Positions 9,770 through 18,332 of a DNA stretch of 64,000 nt are shown piece by piece; the first letter of the stretch is position 1; every line of letters starts with the position of its first letter. The stretch lies in contig JAICSX010000008.1 in the NCBI GenBank assembly GCA_025936675.1, positions 1 to 64,000 of the forward strand. Direction: 5' to 3'. Below the pieces are notes generated by a model, which saw only the letters and a program-made list of their open reading frames with translations, was not told where the DNA came from and ran no database searches. The position numbers and the translations under genes were made by a program. The DNA comes from Sphingomonas sp. (lineage in GTDB: Bacteria; Pseudomonadota; Alphaproteobacteria; Sphingomonadales; Sphingomonadaceae).

Positions 9770-10144
9770 ATGAGGGTGGGCATCGGAACGTTCGCTGCTG
9801 CTGCTGCTTTTCTCGCACTGCTCGCGTCCTCGGACGCAGAGGCGACTGACACATCGAACCAGTGCAGCGTGGTCGCAGGGGAAAAGCTGGCTGCCACATC
9901 AGGCGGCGCCGCCTTGCTTTGCTCCGAAGTCGAACGCGCGATTGCCTCCGCGGCGCCCGGAGCGTCGTCCAGGGTTCAGATCAAGGTGCTCTCGCCCTCG
10001 AGGCTCGTCGCAATCCTGGTCGTGAACGGTCGCACACTTCCGGAACAGCATTTCGCGATCATGGATCGTGAACTTAATCGCGGCGCGATCGAGCGCTTCG
10101 CCCATTTGCTCGCCCTGGAGGTTGCCAAAGCCGCGAAGCCGTGA
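9770..10144 (+). CDS. Small secreted protein of unknown function, paralogue of the 436 gene
   Basis: 124 residues with an N-terminal signal peptide (MRVG start, Ala/Leu-rich core, likely cleavage after SDAEA near residue 25). The mature part keeps the two cysteines, the VLSPSRL and LVVNGR motifs and the FAIMDREL block seen in the 436 product; the two are clearly homologous along their length. It lies between the beta-helix/RTX protein and the second metalloprotease, 69 bp before the latter. The Shine-Dalgarno-like AAAGGAGG at 9714-9721 is too far upstream to serve this ATG. Candidate roles are a periplasmic inhibitor or chaperone for the proteases, but no known inhibitor signature is recognisable. 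Confidence 0.8.
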   Translation: MRVGIGTFAAAAAFLALLASSDAEATDTSNQCSVVAGEKLAATSGGAALLCSEVERAIASAAPGASSRVQIKVLSPSRLVAILVVNGRTLPEQHFAIMDRELNRGAIERFAHLLALEVAKAAKP

Positions 10145-10213
10145 TTTCCATCTTTATCAGGGACTTGAGTCGCTCGCGAGTTCGATCGTGGCGGGCGAAC
10201 GGAGGGATTTGCG

Positions 10214-13200
10214 TTGACCGATATTGCTGGCGATTTAACCACGCACGCAACTCTTTCGCTCGGAAGCAGCGCAACGGACACGCTTGAAGTCGTGGGGGAC
10301 CACGACTGGTTCGCGATCACGCTCACTGCCGGACAAAAGGTGGTCATCGAGGTCGACGGCATCACCCTCGAAGATCCCTATCTCAACGTTCGGGATTCTT
10401 CGGGCACCATTCTCTTCTCGAACGACGACATTCTCGACGGGGTCATCCGTAACTCGCGGATCACCTTCACCCCTTCGACGAGTGGTACCTATTACATCGA
10501 CGTCGGTGCGTGGAATGACAAATATGCTGGGACCTACAAGGTCTCCGCTCAGCTCTATACGCCGCCGCCTATCGCTACGAACGACCAAATCGCCAATCAG
10601 CTGACAACCGGCTTCTGGAATGGCGACACCCACCACTGGGCCGTCACACAGGGTGGGACGCTTACGGTCGACATCCACACCCTCACGCCGGCCGAACAGA
10701 GCCTTGCGCGCGCGGCTCTCCAGGAATGGACCGACATCATCGGCGTTCACTTCCAGGAAGTGACGACCGGAGCGCAGATCACCTTCGACGATACTGAGGA
10801 TCCAAGCGGGCCAATCGCTGCAACCGACGGCGTCTGGGCGAACGGCATCATGAGCTCGGCCCATGTCCATATCTCGACGTCATGGGTGAACAATTACGGC
10901 ACGGGCCTCGATACCTACAGCTTCCAGAGTTACGTGCATGAGGTTGGGCACGCGCTCGGCCTCGGACATGCCGGCGATTACAACAACGACGCGACCTATC
11001 CTGACGACGCGCTGTTCCTGAACGACTCCTGGTCGACATCGATCATGTCGTATTTCGACCAGCAGCAGAACACGTATTTCGCGGGTCTAGGCTTTACGAG
11101 GGGAGTGGCCGTCACGCCGATGGCTGCTGACATCCTGGCGATGCAGCAGCTCTATGGATTGTCCACCACAACGCGCACGGGCGACACGACCTACGGATAC
11201 CATTCGAATGCCGGGGGAATTTACAATGCAGTGCAATACCCCGACGTCGCGTACACGATCTTCGACAGCGGCGGAAATGACACGCTCGATTTTTCGGGCT
11301 CCGGGGCAAGCCAGCTAATCAACCTCAACCCCGAGACGTTTTCCAACGTGAACGGCGATACGGGCAATCTTACGATTGCGCGCGGCGTGGTGATCGAAAA
11401 CGCGATCGGCGGCAGTGGGGACGACACACTCATCGGCAACTCCGCGAATAACCTGCTCGATGGCGGAGGCGGCAACAATACGATTTCCTATGCGGCAGCG
11501 ACTGCCGGTGTGGTGGTCAACACCTCGGTGACTGCGCCACAGAACACTGTCGGCGCCGGCACCGACACTTTGCTCAACTACAATACCCTGATCGGCTCAT
11601 CGTACGATGATACGCTGACCGGTGGCTATCACAACAATGGCCAGATCTCGATTCACGGCGGTGCGGGGAACGACACTCTCATCGCTGCTCCAACCGGGTC
11701 TACGCTGTTCGGCGATGACGGAAATGACACTTTCATCGACAGCCCCGGCAACGACGACTTCGTCGGCGGCAACGGGTTCGATACCGTCGATTACAGCCAT
11801 GACACCGCGGGGGTCATCGCCCAGACCGGCTATTCGAGCGGCGGCGGCGCCAACGGAATAGACATACTCGATTCCATCGAAGAGCTGATCGGGTCCAATT
11901 TCGACGACACGCTCTCTGGCGCCTCGGTCATGATCGGCGGCGCGGGCAACGATACTATTGGAAGGGTGTTCGGCGCCGCGCAGCTCATTGGGGGCACTGG
12001 CAACGACAGCTACAGCGTTTACGACACCGGCAATCAGGTTGTCGAGAATCCGGGTGAAGGAACTGACACCGTTTATTCCTACATCACGAGCTACACGCTG
12101 CCGGCGAATGTTGAGAACCTGTCGTTAGAGCTGAACGCAAACTCGAGCGGAACTGGGAACGAACTGAATAACGTGATTACCGGCGGCCCCGGCGCCGACA
12201 CGCTAAACGGCATGGCCGGTAATGATATTCTGACTGGCGGCGGCGGCGCCGACGTCCTGACCGGCGGAGCGGGCAACGACACATTCCTCGACACCAGAGC
12301 CGGGCTGAACGGCGACACCATCACGGATTTCGGCGCAGGCGACCGCATTGTCATCACCGATGCAACGCTTGGGGGGTTCTCCTTCAATGTCTCCGGGAGC
12401 ACGCTCAACTATACGGGGGGCTCGTTGACCTTGAGTAACCTGCCTGGCGGTCAGATCACTGCGCTGGCGGCGCCCGAAGGCGGCGTCCAGCTGACCTTGA
12501 CGCAAAATGTCGCTCCTCACGATTTCAACAATGATGGCCGCAGCGACATCATCCTTCAGAACGATAGCGGGCAGACGGTCGACTGGCTGGGTTCTGCCAA
12601 TGGCGCTCTCATCGACCACAGCGCGGTGTTCAGTACCAATCCGGGCACCAACTGGCATGTCGAGGGTCTGGGCGACTTCAATGGCGACGGCTATGGCGAC
12701 GTCCTGTGGGGGAGCGATTCAGGCGCGGTCGTTACCTTCCTCGGCCAGTCGAACGGCTCGTTCGTTGGCAACGTCAACTTTAACCTCAATCCGGGGCTCG
12801 ACTGGCACGTCGAAGGCACCGGTGACTTCAACGGTGACGGCCGCGACGACATATTATGGAGGAACGATGCCGGCACTGTCGTCACTTTGCTCGGCAACGG
12901 CAACGGCTCCTTCACCGGCAATGTGAACTTCAACCTCAACCCCGGCCTTGACTGGCATGTCGAAGGGACCGGCGACTTCAATGGCGATGGTCGCGATGAC
13001 ATCCTCTGGCGGAACGATGCCGGGGCCGTCGTGACTTTGCTTGGCAATTCCGACGGATCGTTCACCGGCGATGTGAACTTCCACCTCAATCCGGGGCTCG
13101 ACTGGCATATCGAGGGGACGGGCGACTTCAACGGCGACGGGCGCGACGACATCTTGTGGCGCAATGACGCCGGCCAGGTCGTCGATCTTCTCGGCAATGC

Positions 13201-13438
13201 CGACGGCTCGTTCACCGGCAATGTGAACTTCAACCTCAATCCCGGGCTCGACTGGCACATCGTCCAGACGGGCGACTTCAACGGCGACGGTTACGACGAC
13301 ATCCTCTGGCGGAGCGACGCCGGAACGGTGACCGACCTCCTCGGCCAGCCCAACGGTGCGTTCATCGGCAACGTCGGCAACTTCACGGCCAGCCTCACAT
13401 CCGACTGGCACGTCGAGCCGCAGCACGCGCTGTTTTGA
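10214..13438 (+). CDS. Secreted serralysin-like M10 metalloprotease with N-terminal PPC domain, RTX and FG-GAP repeats
   Basis: 1074 residues starting at a TTG, with GGAGGG at 10201-10206 seven bases upstream. Order: a bacterial pre-peptidase C-terminal (PPC) beta-sandwich (about 1-115, with the typical DHDWFAITL and GTYYIDVGA strands); an M10 peptidase (about 125-330) with zinc motif HEVGHALGLGH at 242-252 and Met-turn IMSYF; RTX repeats (about 385-720); and six FG-GAP units (about 770-1074). The protease domain and C-terminal array are strongly similar to the 1024 protein, whose N-terminus is instead an RTX block, so the two differ by domain shuffling at the front. Likely a calcium-dependent extracellular protease exported by the convergent ABC/HlyD genes. 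Confidence 0.9.
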   Translation: MTDIAGDLTTHATLSLGSSATDTLEVVGDHDWFAITLTAGQKVVIEVDGITLEDPYLNVRDSSGTILFSNDDILDGVIRNSRITFTPSTSGTYYIDVGAWNDKYAGTYKVSAQLYTPPPIATNDQIANQLTTGFWNGDTHHWAVTQGGTLTVDIHTLTPAEQSLARAALQEWTDIIGVHFQEVTTGAQITFDDTEDPSGPIAATDGVWANGIMSSAHVHISTSWVNNYGTGLDTYSFQSYVHEVGHALGLGHAGDYNNDATYPDDALFLNDSWSTSIMSYFDQQQNTYFAGLGFTRGVAVTPMAADILAMQQLYGLSTTTRTGDTTYGYHSNAGGIYNAVQYPDVAYTIFDSGGNDTLDFSGSGASQLINLNPETFSNVNGDTGNLTIARGVVIENAIGGSGDDTLIGNSANNLLDGGGGNNTISYAAATAGVVVNTSVTAPQNTVGAGTDTLLNYNTLIGSSYDDTLTGGYHNNGQISIHGGAGNDTLIAAPTGSTLFGDDGNDTFIDSPGNDDFVGGNGFDTVDYSHDTAGVIAQTGYSSGGGANGIDILDSIEELIGSNFDDTLSGASVMIGGAGNDTIGRVFGAAQLIGGTGNDSYSVYDTGNQVVENPGEGTDTVYSYITSYTLPANVENLSLELNANSSGTGNELNNVITGGPGADTLNGMAGNDILTGGGGADVLTGGAGNDTFLDTRAGLNGDTITDFGAGDRIVITDATLGGFSFNVSGSTLNYTGGSLTLSNLPGGQITALAAPEGGVQLTLTQNVAPHDFNNDGRSDIILQNDSGQTVDWLGSANGALIDHSAVFSTNPGTNWHVEGLGDFNGDGYGDVLWGSDSGAVVTFLGQSNGSFVGNVNFNLNPGLDWHVEGTGDFNGDGRDDILWRNDAGTVVTLLGNGNGSFTGNVNFNLNPGLDWHVEGTGDFNGDGRDDILWRNDAGAVVTLLGNSDGSFTGDVNFHLNPGLDWHIEGTGDFNGDGRDDILWRNDAGQVVDLLGNADGSFTGNVNFNLNPGLDWHIVQTGDFNGDGYDDILWRSDAGTVTDLLGQPNGAFIGNVGNFTASLTSDWHVEPQHALF
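12515..13435 (+). repeat. Six-copy 150-bp FG-GAP repeat array, copy 2
   Basis: Matches the 4072-4995 array unit by unit, including the first divergent unit, the YGD and YDD variants and the SDWHVEPQHALF tail, which suggests recent duplication or gene conversion. Confidence 0.85.
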
Positions 13439-13445
13439 TATGGAG

Positions 13446-13463
13446 CAGGGCGCTGACGCCCTG
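13446..13463. terminator. Hairpin between convergent protease and secretion genes
   Basis: CAGGGCG (13446-13452), loop CTGA, CGCCCTG (13457-13463): a perfect 7-bp stem midway between the two convergent stop codons. No T tract on either strand, so only a possible bidirectional terminator. Confidence 0.4.
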
Positions 13464-13476
13464 TCTCAGTGTGAAA

Positions 13477-14820
13477 TCAGTCTTCGTGCCCCGAGCGCCA
13501 GAGAGCGCCGCTTAGCGGTTCGATGAGATACTGCAGCGCGGTTCGCCTGCGGACCGTCAGCACAGCTTCAACGGGGAGGCCAGGGCGAAGCTCACCACGG
13601 CCGAGCACCGATTGGACCTTCTTCAGCTCTTTCTCGGGCACGACGATCTCGGCGCGAAAATAGGAACGGCCGGTTTTCTCGTCGGTGAAACTGTCAGCTG
13701 AAACGGTCCGCACTGTACCGGAGAACAAGGGAAGAGACCGGTCGTGAACGCTCGTGAAGCGCACCTGAGCCGTTTGTCCCGGATAAGCATCATCGGCGTC
13801 GGTTGGATTGAGCTGCGCCTGGATCAACAGTTCGCGGCCATCCGGAACGACATCCATGAGCTTCTGGCCCGGCGCGACCACGCCGCCGATCGTAAAGACC
13901 GTCAGCCCGACGACCTGGCCCGTTACTGGCGCGCGGACGAGAGAATGCTCCAGCTGCTCCCTCGTCGCCACGAGCTTGGGGAGCACTTCTGAAAGCTTCG
14001 ACTGCGTGTCTTTCAGGTCAGACTCGATCTTTTCGAGCTGGTCGCGCGAGACGGAGAGCGACTGCATGTGTGTCTCGCCGATGCTTTCGGCGGCTCGCGC
14101 ATATTCTGCCTCCATTTGGGCTTGCTGGCCTCGAAGTTGCGCCTGCTCCCGCTGGAGCTCGCGAACGCGGTTCATCGACGCGAATCCTTTTTCCGCAATC
14201 TTCTGCAGTCCGGCGAGCTCTTCCGCGATCAGGCGCTGCTGCTCGATCAGCGAAGCACGCTGCTGCGTATATCCCGACTGCTGCTGGACGAACTCTTGCG
14301 CTCGTTGGCCGAGCACGGATTGTTGGGCGGAAAGCGAACCCGACCTTGCCCGCATCTCAGAGCGCTGCAGCTCCATGACTTGCGCCGCAATGGCGCGATC
14401 ATCGGCGCTCAATGATGCGAATTCAGCAGGCGCAGCGAAGTCCCTCTTGCCCTCACGCTCGGCGAGCAATCGGGCCCGCTGAGCCAGCAGGGTGAGATAG
14501 TCGCTCGTTAAGGCGCGTTCCGACGCCCGCACCTCCGGTGCCGCGAGTTCGATGAGGACTTGCCCGCGATCGACGTGCTGGCCTTCCCGAACGTGGATCG
14601 CAGTGACGATTCCGCCATCCTTGTGTTGAACTGTCTGAGTATTGCCCGCGACGGCGATGGTTCCCCGCGCGTTTACTCCGGCATCGAGGGGAATGAACGC
14701 GGTCCAGCCTAGAAAGACCACGAAGAACAGGACGGCAATCGCGACTCCCGCTCGGATCTCACGCCGGGGATCTCCCGCTGTCGGGTCTACGGGGGCGCGA
14801 AGGACCATCACCTGATTCAT
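13477..14820 (-). CDS. Type I secretion periplasmic adaptor, HlyD/PrtE family
   Basis: 447 residues. One N-terminal transmembrane helix (about 25-45), then a lipoyl/barrel-sandwich half around NTQTVQHKDGGIV, a long Gln/Glu-rich coiled-coil hairpin (about 95-290), the second lipoyl half (VRAPVTGQVVGL) and a C-terminal beta-barrel region. Length and layout match HlyD/PrtE membrane fusion proteins, which join the inner-membrane ABC exporter to an outer-membrane TolC channel. The ATG overlaps the ABC gene's stop by 4 bp, so the two are translationally coupled. It faces the giant RTX proteins, its likely substrates. No TolC-type gene lies in the window, so the outer channel must be encoded elsewhere. 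Confidence 0.92.
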   Translation of the reverse strand: MNQVMVLRAPVDPTAGDPRREIRAGVAIAVLFFVVFLGWTAFIPLDAGVNARGTIAVAGNTQTVQHKDGGIVTAIHVREGQHVDRGQVLIELAAPEVRASERALTSDYLTLLAQRARLLAEREGKRDFAAPAEFASLSADDRAIAAQVMELQRSEMRARSGSLSAQQSVLGQRAQEFVQQQSGYTQQRASLIEQQRLIAEELAGLQKIAEKGFASMNRVRELQREQAQLRGQQAQMEAEYARAAESIGETHMQSLSVSRDQLEKIESDLKDTQSKLSEVLPKLVATREQLEHSLVRAPVTGQVVGLTVFTIGGVVAPGQKLMDVVPDGRELLIQAQLNPTDADDAYPGQTAQVRFTSVHDRSLPLFSGTVRTVSADSFTDEKTGRSYFRAEIVVPEKELKKVQSVLGRGELRPGLPVEAVLTVRRRTALQYLIEPLSGALWRSGHED

Positions 14821-16613
14821 GCGGCGTTATCCGCCTTCTTCTGCGGACCCATCAGTCGCCTAACGACTGCGGAAGTCGGACCCATGATTTTCGCGCGACC
14901 GTCTTCGAGTACCAGAAGTTCGTCGGCGACTTCGATCATCGAACGGCGGTGAGCGATCACAATTACGGTGCCGCCCCGCGCTCGGGCGCGGGCAAGTGCC
15001 GCCACGAGTGCCGCTTCCCCCGAGGTGTCGAGGAAGGCGTTCGGCTCGTCCAGCACGAGCACGGCTGGAACACCATAGAGAGCGCGCGCCAGCGCGATCC
15101 GCTGCGCCTGCCCCAGTGAAAGGCCGACGCCCATCGGACCCAGCCGGGTTTCGTAAGCCTGCGGTAGCTGGAGAATGAGTTCGTGAACGCCCGCCTCAGT
15201 CGCTGCAGCGACCACGGCCTCATCGAGAGCTTTGGCATCATCAGGAGAAACTGGCTGGACGAAACGCGAGATATTTTCCTTAATCGTGCCTTCGAAGAGG
15301 GACGGCTCCTGCGGCATGTAGCCGATATGCTTGCCAAGCTCCTGATTGTCCCAGTCCATCAGCCGCGCGCCATCGATACGGACCGTTCCAACGGTCGGAT
15401 AAACCGCGCCGACCAGAATCCGGCCGAGCGTCGATTTGCCGGAACCGTTGGGCCCGATAACGCCCAGAATCTTGCTGGGTGGAACCCGAAATCCCAGACC
15501 CATCAGGATCGCGCGACCGTCGCCGGCGCGCACTCCAACCCCCTCGACTTCGATCAACCCTTTGGGAGCGGGGAGGGCGGTGTACGTTCGTTCTACTGTG
15601 AGCCGATCCAACACGTCTGTCAGGCGATGCATCGCGGCGCGCGCTGTTGCGAGCGAGGCCCAGCTGGCGATGATACTCTCGATCGGTTGCAGCGCCCGGC
15701 TCAGCAGCACGGATGAGGCGATGATTGCGCCGGCTGAAATGTCACCCGCAATCGCTAGCAGCGCGCCGAGGCCAAGGGCGGCTGATTGAACGAACATCCG
15801 GAAGAATTTACTCCCAGCACTGATCCTGCTCCCTGACAGTTGCGCATCAACCAGACTTGCGAGCGCGATGGATCGCCGATCGAGCTGGCGATCAACCATC
15901 GCCCGGGTCATGCCGAGTCCGCGAACTGTTGCTCCCTGCGTGGCCACGGCTTGCTGGGCGTTCTGCGACGCGGCCATTGCGGTCGTGGCAACTTCCATTT
16001 GCGCCTGAGTTGCGCGCTGGTTCCACCAGGCAAGCACAAGCAGCACGATCGCGGAGAGCACGGCCATGAGACCGATCCAGAAATGGAGCAGGAAAGCAGC
16101 CAGCAGGAACACAGGCGTCCATGGCGCATCGAAGACTGCGGCCAGAACAGGCGTCGCCACCGCGGAGCGAATGGCATCGAAGTCGCGCATGCCTTGCGCC
16201 GTGTTGGCGGTGTCCGCTGCCATCATCTGCTCGAGTATTCGCGGTGCAAGTTGCGCGTCCAATCGCTCGCTCGCGCGCACAAGCAATTGTGCGCGGATCA
16301 TGTTGAGCGCCGATAACGCCAGAAGTGCGAGTGCCAGCGCCAGGGTGACGAACAGCAGCGTTGTCTTCCCCGCAGTGGGAACGACCCGATCGTAGACCTG
16401 CAGCATGTAAAGGGTGGGCGCGAGATAGAGGATGTTGATGAGCAAGCTGAAGACTGCAGCTGCAACGAAATGCTGCCGGCACTGCTGGAGCGCCTCAGCG
16501 AGTGCTTGTGGGATCTCAATTCCCAGGAATCGTCGTTCTGCAGATTTCCTGTTCACCACGTACGGGACCGCCATCTCTTCTGCGAACTGAGCACGGCAGC
16601 CTCTTTGCGGCAC
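14817..16613 (-). CDS. Type I secretion ABC transporter (permease-ATPase), PrtD family
   Basis: 598 residues from a GTG; an in-frame ATG at 16574 (585 residues) is an alternative, and neither has an ideally spaced ribosome site. The N-terminal half is a type I exporter transmembrane domain with hydrophobic helices from about residue 50. The C-terminal half is an ATPase with Walker A GPNGSGKST, a Q-loop in GYMPQEPSLF, signature LSLGQAQR (a variant of LSGGQ), Walker B VLVLDEPN and an H-loop in IAHRR. There is no N-terminal C39 peptidase domain, consistent with RTX-protease exporters of the PrtD/AprD type rather than bacteriocin exporters. First gene of a two-gene operon with the HlyD adaptor. 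Confidence 0.93.
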   Translation of the reverse strand: MPQRGCRAQFAEEMAVPYVVNRKSAERRFLGIEIPQALAEALQQCRQHFVAAAVFSLLINILYLAPTLYMLQVYDRVVPTAGKTTLLFVTLALALALLALSALNMIRAQLLVRASERLDAQLAPRILEQMMAADTANTAQGMRDFDAIRSAVATPVLAAVFDAPWTPVFLLAAFLLHFWIGLMAVLSAIVLLVLAWWNQRATQAQMEVATTAMAASQNAQQAVATQGATVRGLGMTRAMVDRQLDRRSIALASLVDAQLSGSRISAGSKFFRMFVQSAALGLGALLAIAGDISAGAIIASSVLLSRALQPIESIIASWASLATARAAMHRLTDVLDRLTVERTYTALPAPKGLIEVEGVGVRAGDGRAILMGLGFRVPPSKILGVIGPNGSGKSTLGRILVGAVYPTVGTVRIDGARLMDWDNQELGKHIGYMPQEPSLFEGTIKENISRFVQPVSPDDAKALDEAVVAAATEAGVHELILQLPQAYETRLGPMGVGLSLGQAQRIALARALYGVPAVLVLDEPNAFLDTSGEAALVAALARARARGGTVIVIAHRRSMIEVADELLVLEDGRAKIMGPTSAVVRRLMGPQKKADNAA

Positions 16614-16772
16614 GATCCCGCAGCCCGCTCCCAGGCGTTCCTAGCCTAAACCATCGTCCAATGGAAGATTCCGCGATTAACCAAGGCCTTACACCCGCCT
16701 AGACCCGTGGGTAGCGATCACTGCCGCCCGAGGATGTGGATGTCGGCGTCCGATCGCTGACCTTCGGAAGGC

Positions 16773-16803
16773 AAAAAAAATGGGCGGGCCCGAAGGCCCG
16801 CCC
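16773..16803 (-). terminator. Rho-independent terminator of the outer-membrane protein gene
   Basis: On the minus strand a perfect 9-bp GC stem (GGGCGGGCC with GGCCCGCCC, plus-strand 16782-16790 and 16795-16803, CGAA loop) is followed by an eight-base T tract (A tract on plus at 16773-16780). It sits 27 bases past the stop codon at 16831. Confidence 0.9.
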
Positions 16804-16830
16804 TGTACGTGTACGATTTGTCTGCTGCTC

Positions 16831-17622
16831 TTAGCCGCGCTCACCACGCTGCGCCGGAGGCGGCGGAGGAGGCGGCGGAGGCGGCGGTGCCGGGCAGGTA
16901 TCCGTGGCCGGGATCACCGATCCATCCGGGCAGGTCTGAGTCGCAGGCGGCGGCGGAGGCGGCGGAGGAGGCGGCGGCGGAGGCGGCGGGGCCGCTTCTG
17001 CACGAGCGCCACCGACCAGGATGCCGACTCCGACGAGACCCGTCAGCGTGTGCGTGTGGTCATTGTAGCGCGAGTAGCGTCCCTCAGCCTTCACGTAGAA
17101 CATGTCGGTGAGGTTCTGCTCGAGGCCCGCGCCCCAGACCCAGCCGCTGTGGTTGCGGTGGTCGTAGTAATAGCCCGGAGTGGCAGCGCCGCCGATGCCG
17201 CCCGGTGCGCCGGCGACATAAGGCACGAACTCTTTACGCTGCTCGTTTCGGACGTAGCCGAGCTTGCCGTAGACAAGCGTGCCGGGCGCCACTTCGACAC
17301 CCGCGCGAGCCGCAAGACCCCATTCCTGGAAGGTCTTGTGATTGGCGATACCGCCGCTCTGCGGCACGCCACGGTTGTCGGCCGGAGCCCACCAGAAGGT
17401 GCCCTCTGCGCCCAGCACGAAGCTGTCGGCGACATAGGCGTCGACGCCAGCCGCCGCGCCCCAGCCCCACTTGGATTTGTGGGCGCCTTCGGAGTGCCAG
17501 CTGCTGATGCCGGTGTCGGCTTCGACGCGGAAGCCCCTCAAGCTTTGGGCGTCGGCCTGGGTGGCCGGCAGCGCCATGATCAATGCGAGCGCCGAAACTA
17601 CGCCGGTTTGCAATCGCCTCAT
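16831..17622 (-). CDS. Outer-membrane beta-barrel (porin-family) protein with polyproline C-terminus
   Basis: 263 residues. Signal peptide 1-26 (cleavage near ADAQ-S). Residues about 27-200 show alternating aromatic/hydrophobic strands typical of small 8-stranded OMP barrels (Opa/OmpA-like transmembrane domain). The end is unusual: a 15-proline run, a short cysteine-flanked segment CPDGSVIPATDTC, another 11-proline run and a charged tail. OmpA proteins would have a peptidoglycan-binding domain after the proline linker; none is present here, nor is one visible downstream, so this may be a natural short form. AAGGGG eight bases before the ATG and a TATAAT box upstream support the start, and a strong terminator follows. 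It appears to be a single-gene unit. Confidence 0.85.
   Translation of the reverse strand: MRRLQTGVVSALALIMALPATQADAQSLRGFRVEADTGISSWHSEGAHKSKWGWGAAAGVDAYVADSFVLGAEGTFWWAPADNRGVPQSGGIANHKTFQEWGLAARAGVEVAPGTLVYGKLGYVRNEQRKEFVPYVAGAPGGIGGAATPGYYYDHRNHSGWVWGAGLEQNLTDMFYVKAEGRYSRYNDHTHTLTGLVGVGILVGGARAEAAPPPPPPPPPPPPPPPATQTCPDGSVIPATDTCPAPPPPPPPPPPPAQRGERG
16854..16992 (-). repeat. Two GC-rich polyproline-coding simple repeats
   Basis: Tracts of CCG/CCT/CCC codons (plus-strand GGCGGCGGA units) at about 16854-16888 and 16946-16992, encoding 11 and 15 consecutive prolines. They are prone to slippage and to sequencing or assembly errors. Confidence 0.85.
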
Positions 17623-17630
17623 GAGTGTAA

Positions 17631-17651
17631 CCCCTTTCTACTGATATTATA
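17631..17651 (-). promoter_or_regulatory. Putative -10 box and ribosome-binding site of the barrel gene
   Basis: On the minus strand a perfect TATAAT occupies 17651-17646 and AAGGGG occupies 17636-17631, eight bases before the ATG at 17622. No convincing -35 hexamer is seen at the usual spacing, so the promoter call is tentative. Confidence 0.45.
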
Positions 17652-18332
17652 ACTGTGACTGACTTTGGACTTAGATTGTATGAACGATGACCGTGAAATC
17701 TCCGAAACTGATGTGGGTTCCAATACCAGCAAGCCGGCTTTTTCGAAAGCGAAACTGGCGCGACGATCAGGTTGTTTGGTCGCCAGCCCCGTTCTCCCTA
17801 TCACTTCAGCGACTTAGCTGTGGCAAACGCCCGGTGTCCGCTACGCACGATCGCCGATCTGAGTTCCAAGGTGCCCCATGAAAATGTCAATCGGTGTTGC
17901 GGTGATGCAACATCGCGCAATGCTCATGAATACATCAATCCCGGTTCAAAGCAGAAGTAGCTGCAGTCGTAAGTGCTAGCATCACGTTGGCTCGGCTTAA
18001 TCATCGGCGGGAATTTACGTGTTTCGAGCCCTCTAGTGCTGCAGGTACTACAAGCGAATACGGAATGCTGTTTATTTTTCGTTTAATTAACTCAACTTCA
18101 TGCGCATTTTCCTCATATTCGGCGGTTCAGTGAGCATTTTTTGACACGGCCCTGGCGCAAGCTGACTGGATAGCTCGTCAAATAGTGGTCATTTGATTGC
18201 GAATTAGCTGGACTGACGGAACGCCGCACGCGCTCTAGCCCGTCGAGCCATGCTGAGTGGCCGAATTGGGCGCTGACCATCGGCAGTTTGCGAGTATAGG
18301 ATGGGCATGTCAGTGCGGTCAGGCTCAACAGG
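17652..18332. other. Intergenic region, about 680 bp, no gene recognised
   Basis: Separates the divergent barrel gene and the first capsule glycosyltransferase. Short frames exist but have no family features or plausible ribosome sites. The part around 18050-18125 is noticeably AT-rich (TTTAATTAACTC and TTTTTTGACAC are present) and could hold promoters; a TTGACA at 18141-18146 has no good -10 partner. No tRNA or obvious structured RNA was recognised. Confidence 0.5.

Noticed and set aside
2..13438. The dense GGxGxD repeat DNA as a CRISPR-like array
   Set aside because: The repeats are in frame, degenerate at third positions, and encode RTX or FG-GAP units; there are no uniform spacers.
16780..17652. 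Long plus-strand frame full of arginine opposite the barrel gene
   Set aside because: It is the antisense shadow of the polyproline barrel gene; the minus strand has a signal peptide, ribosome site, TATAAT box and terminator.
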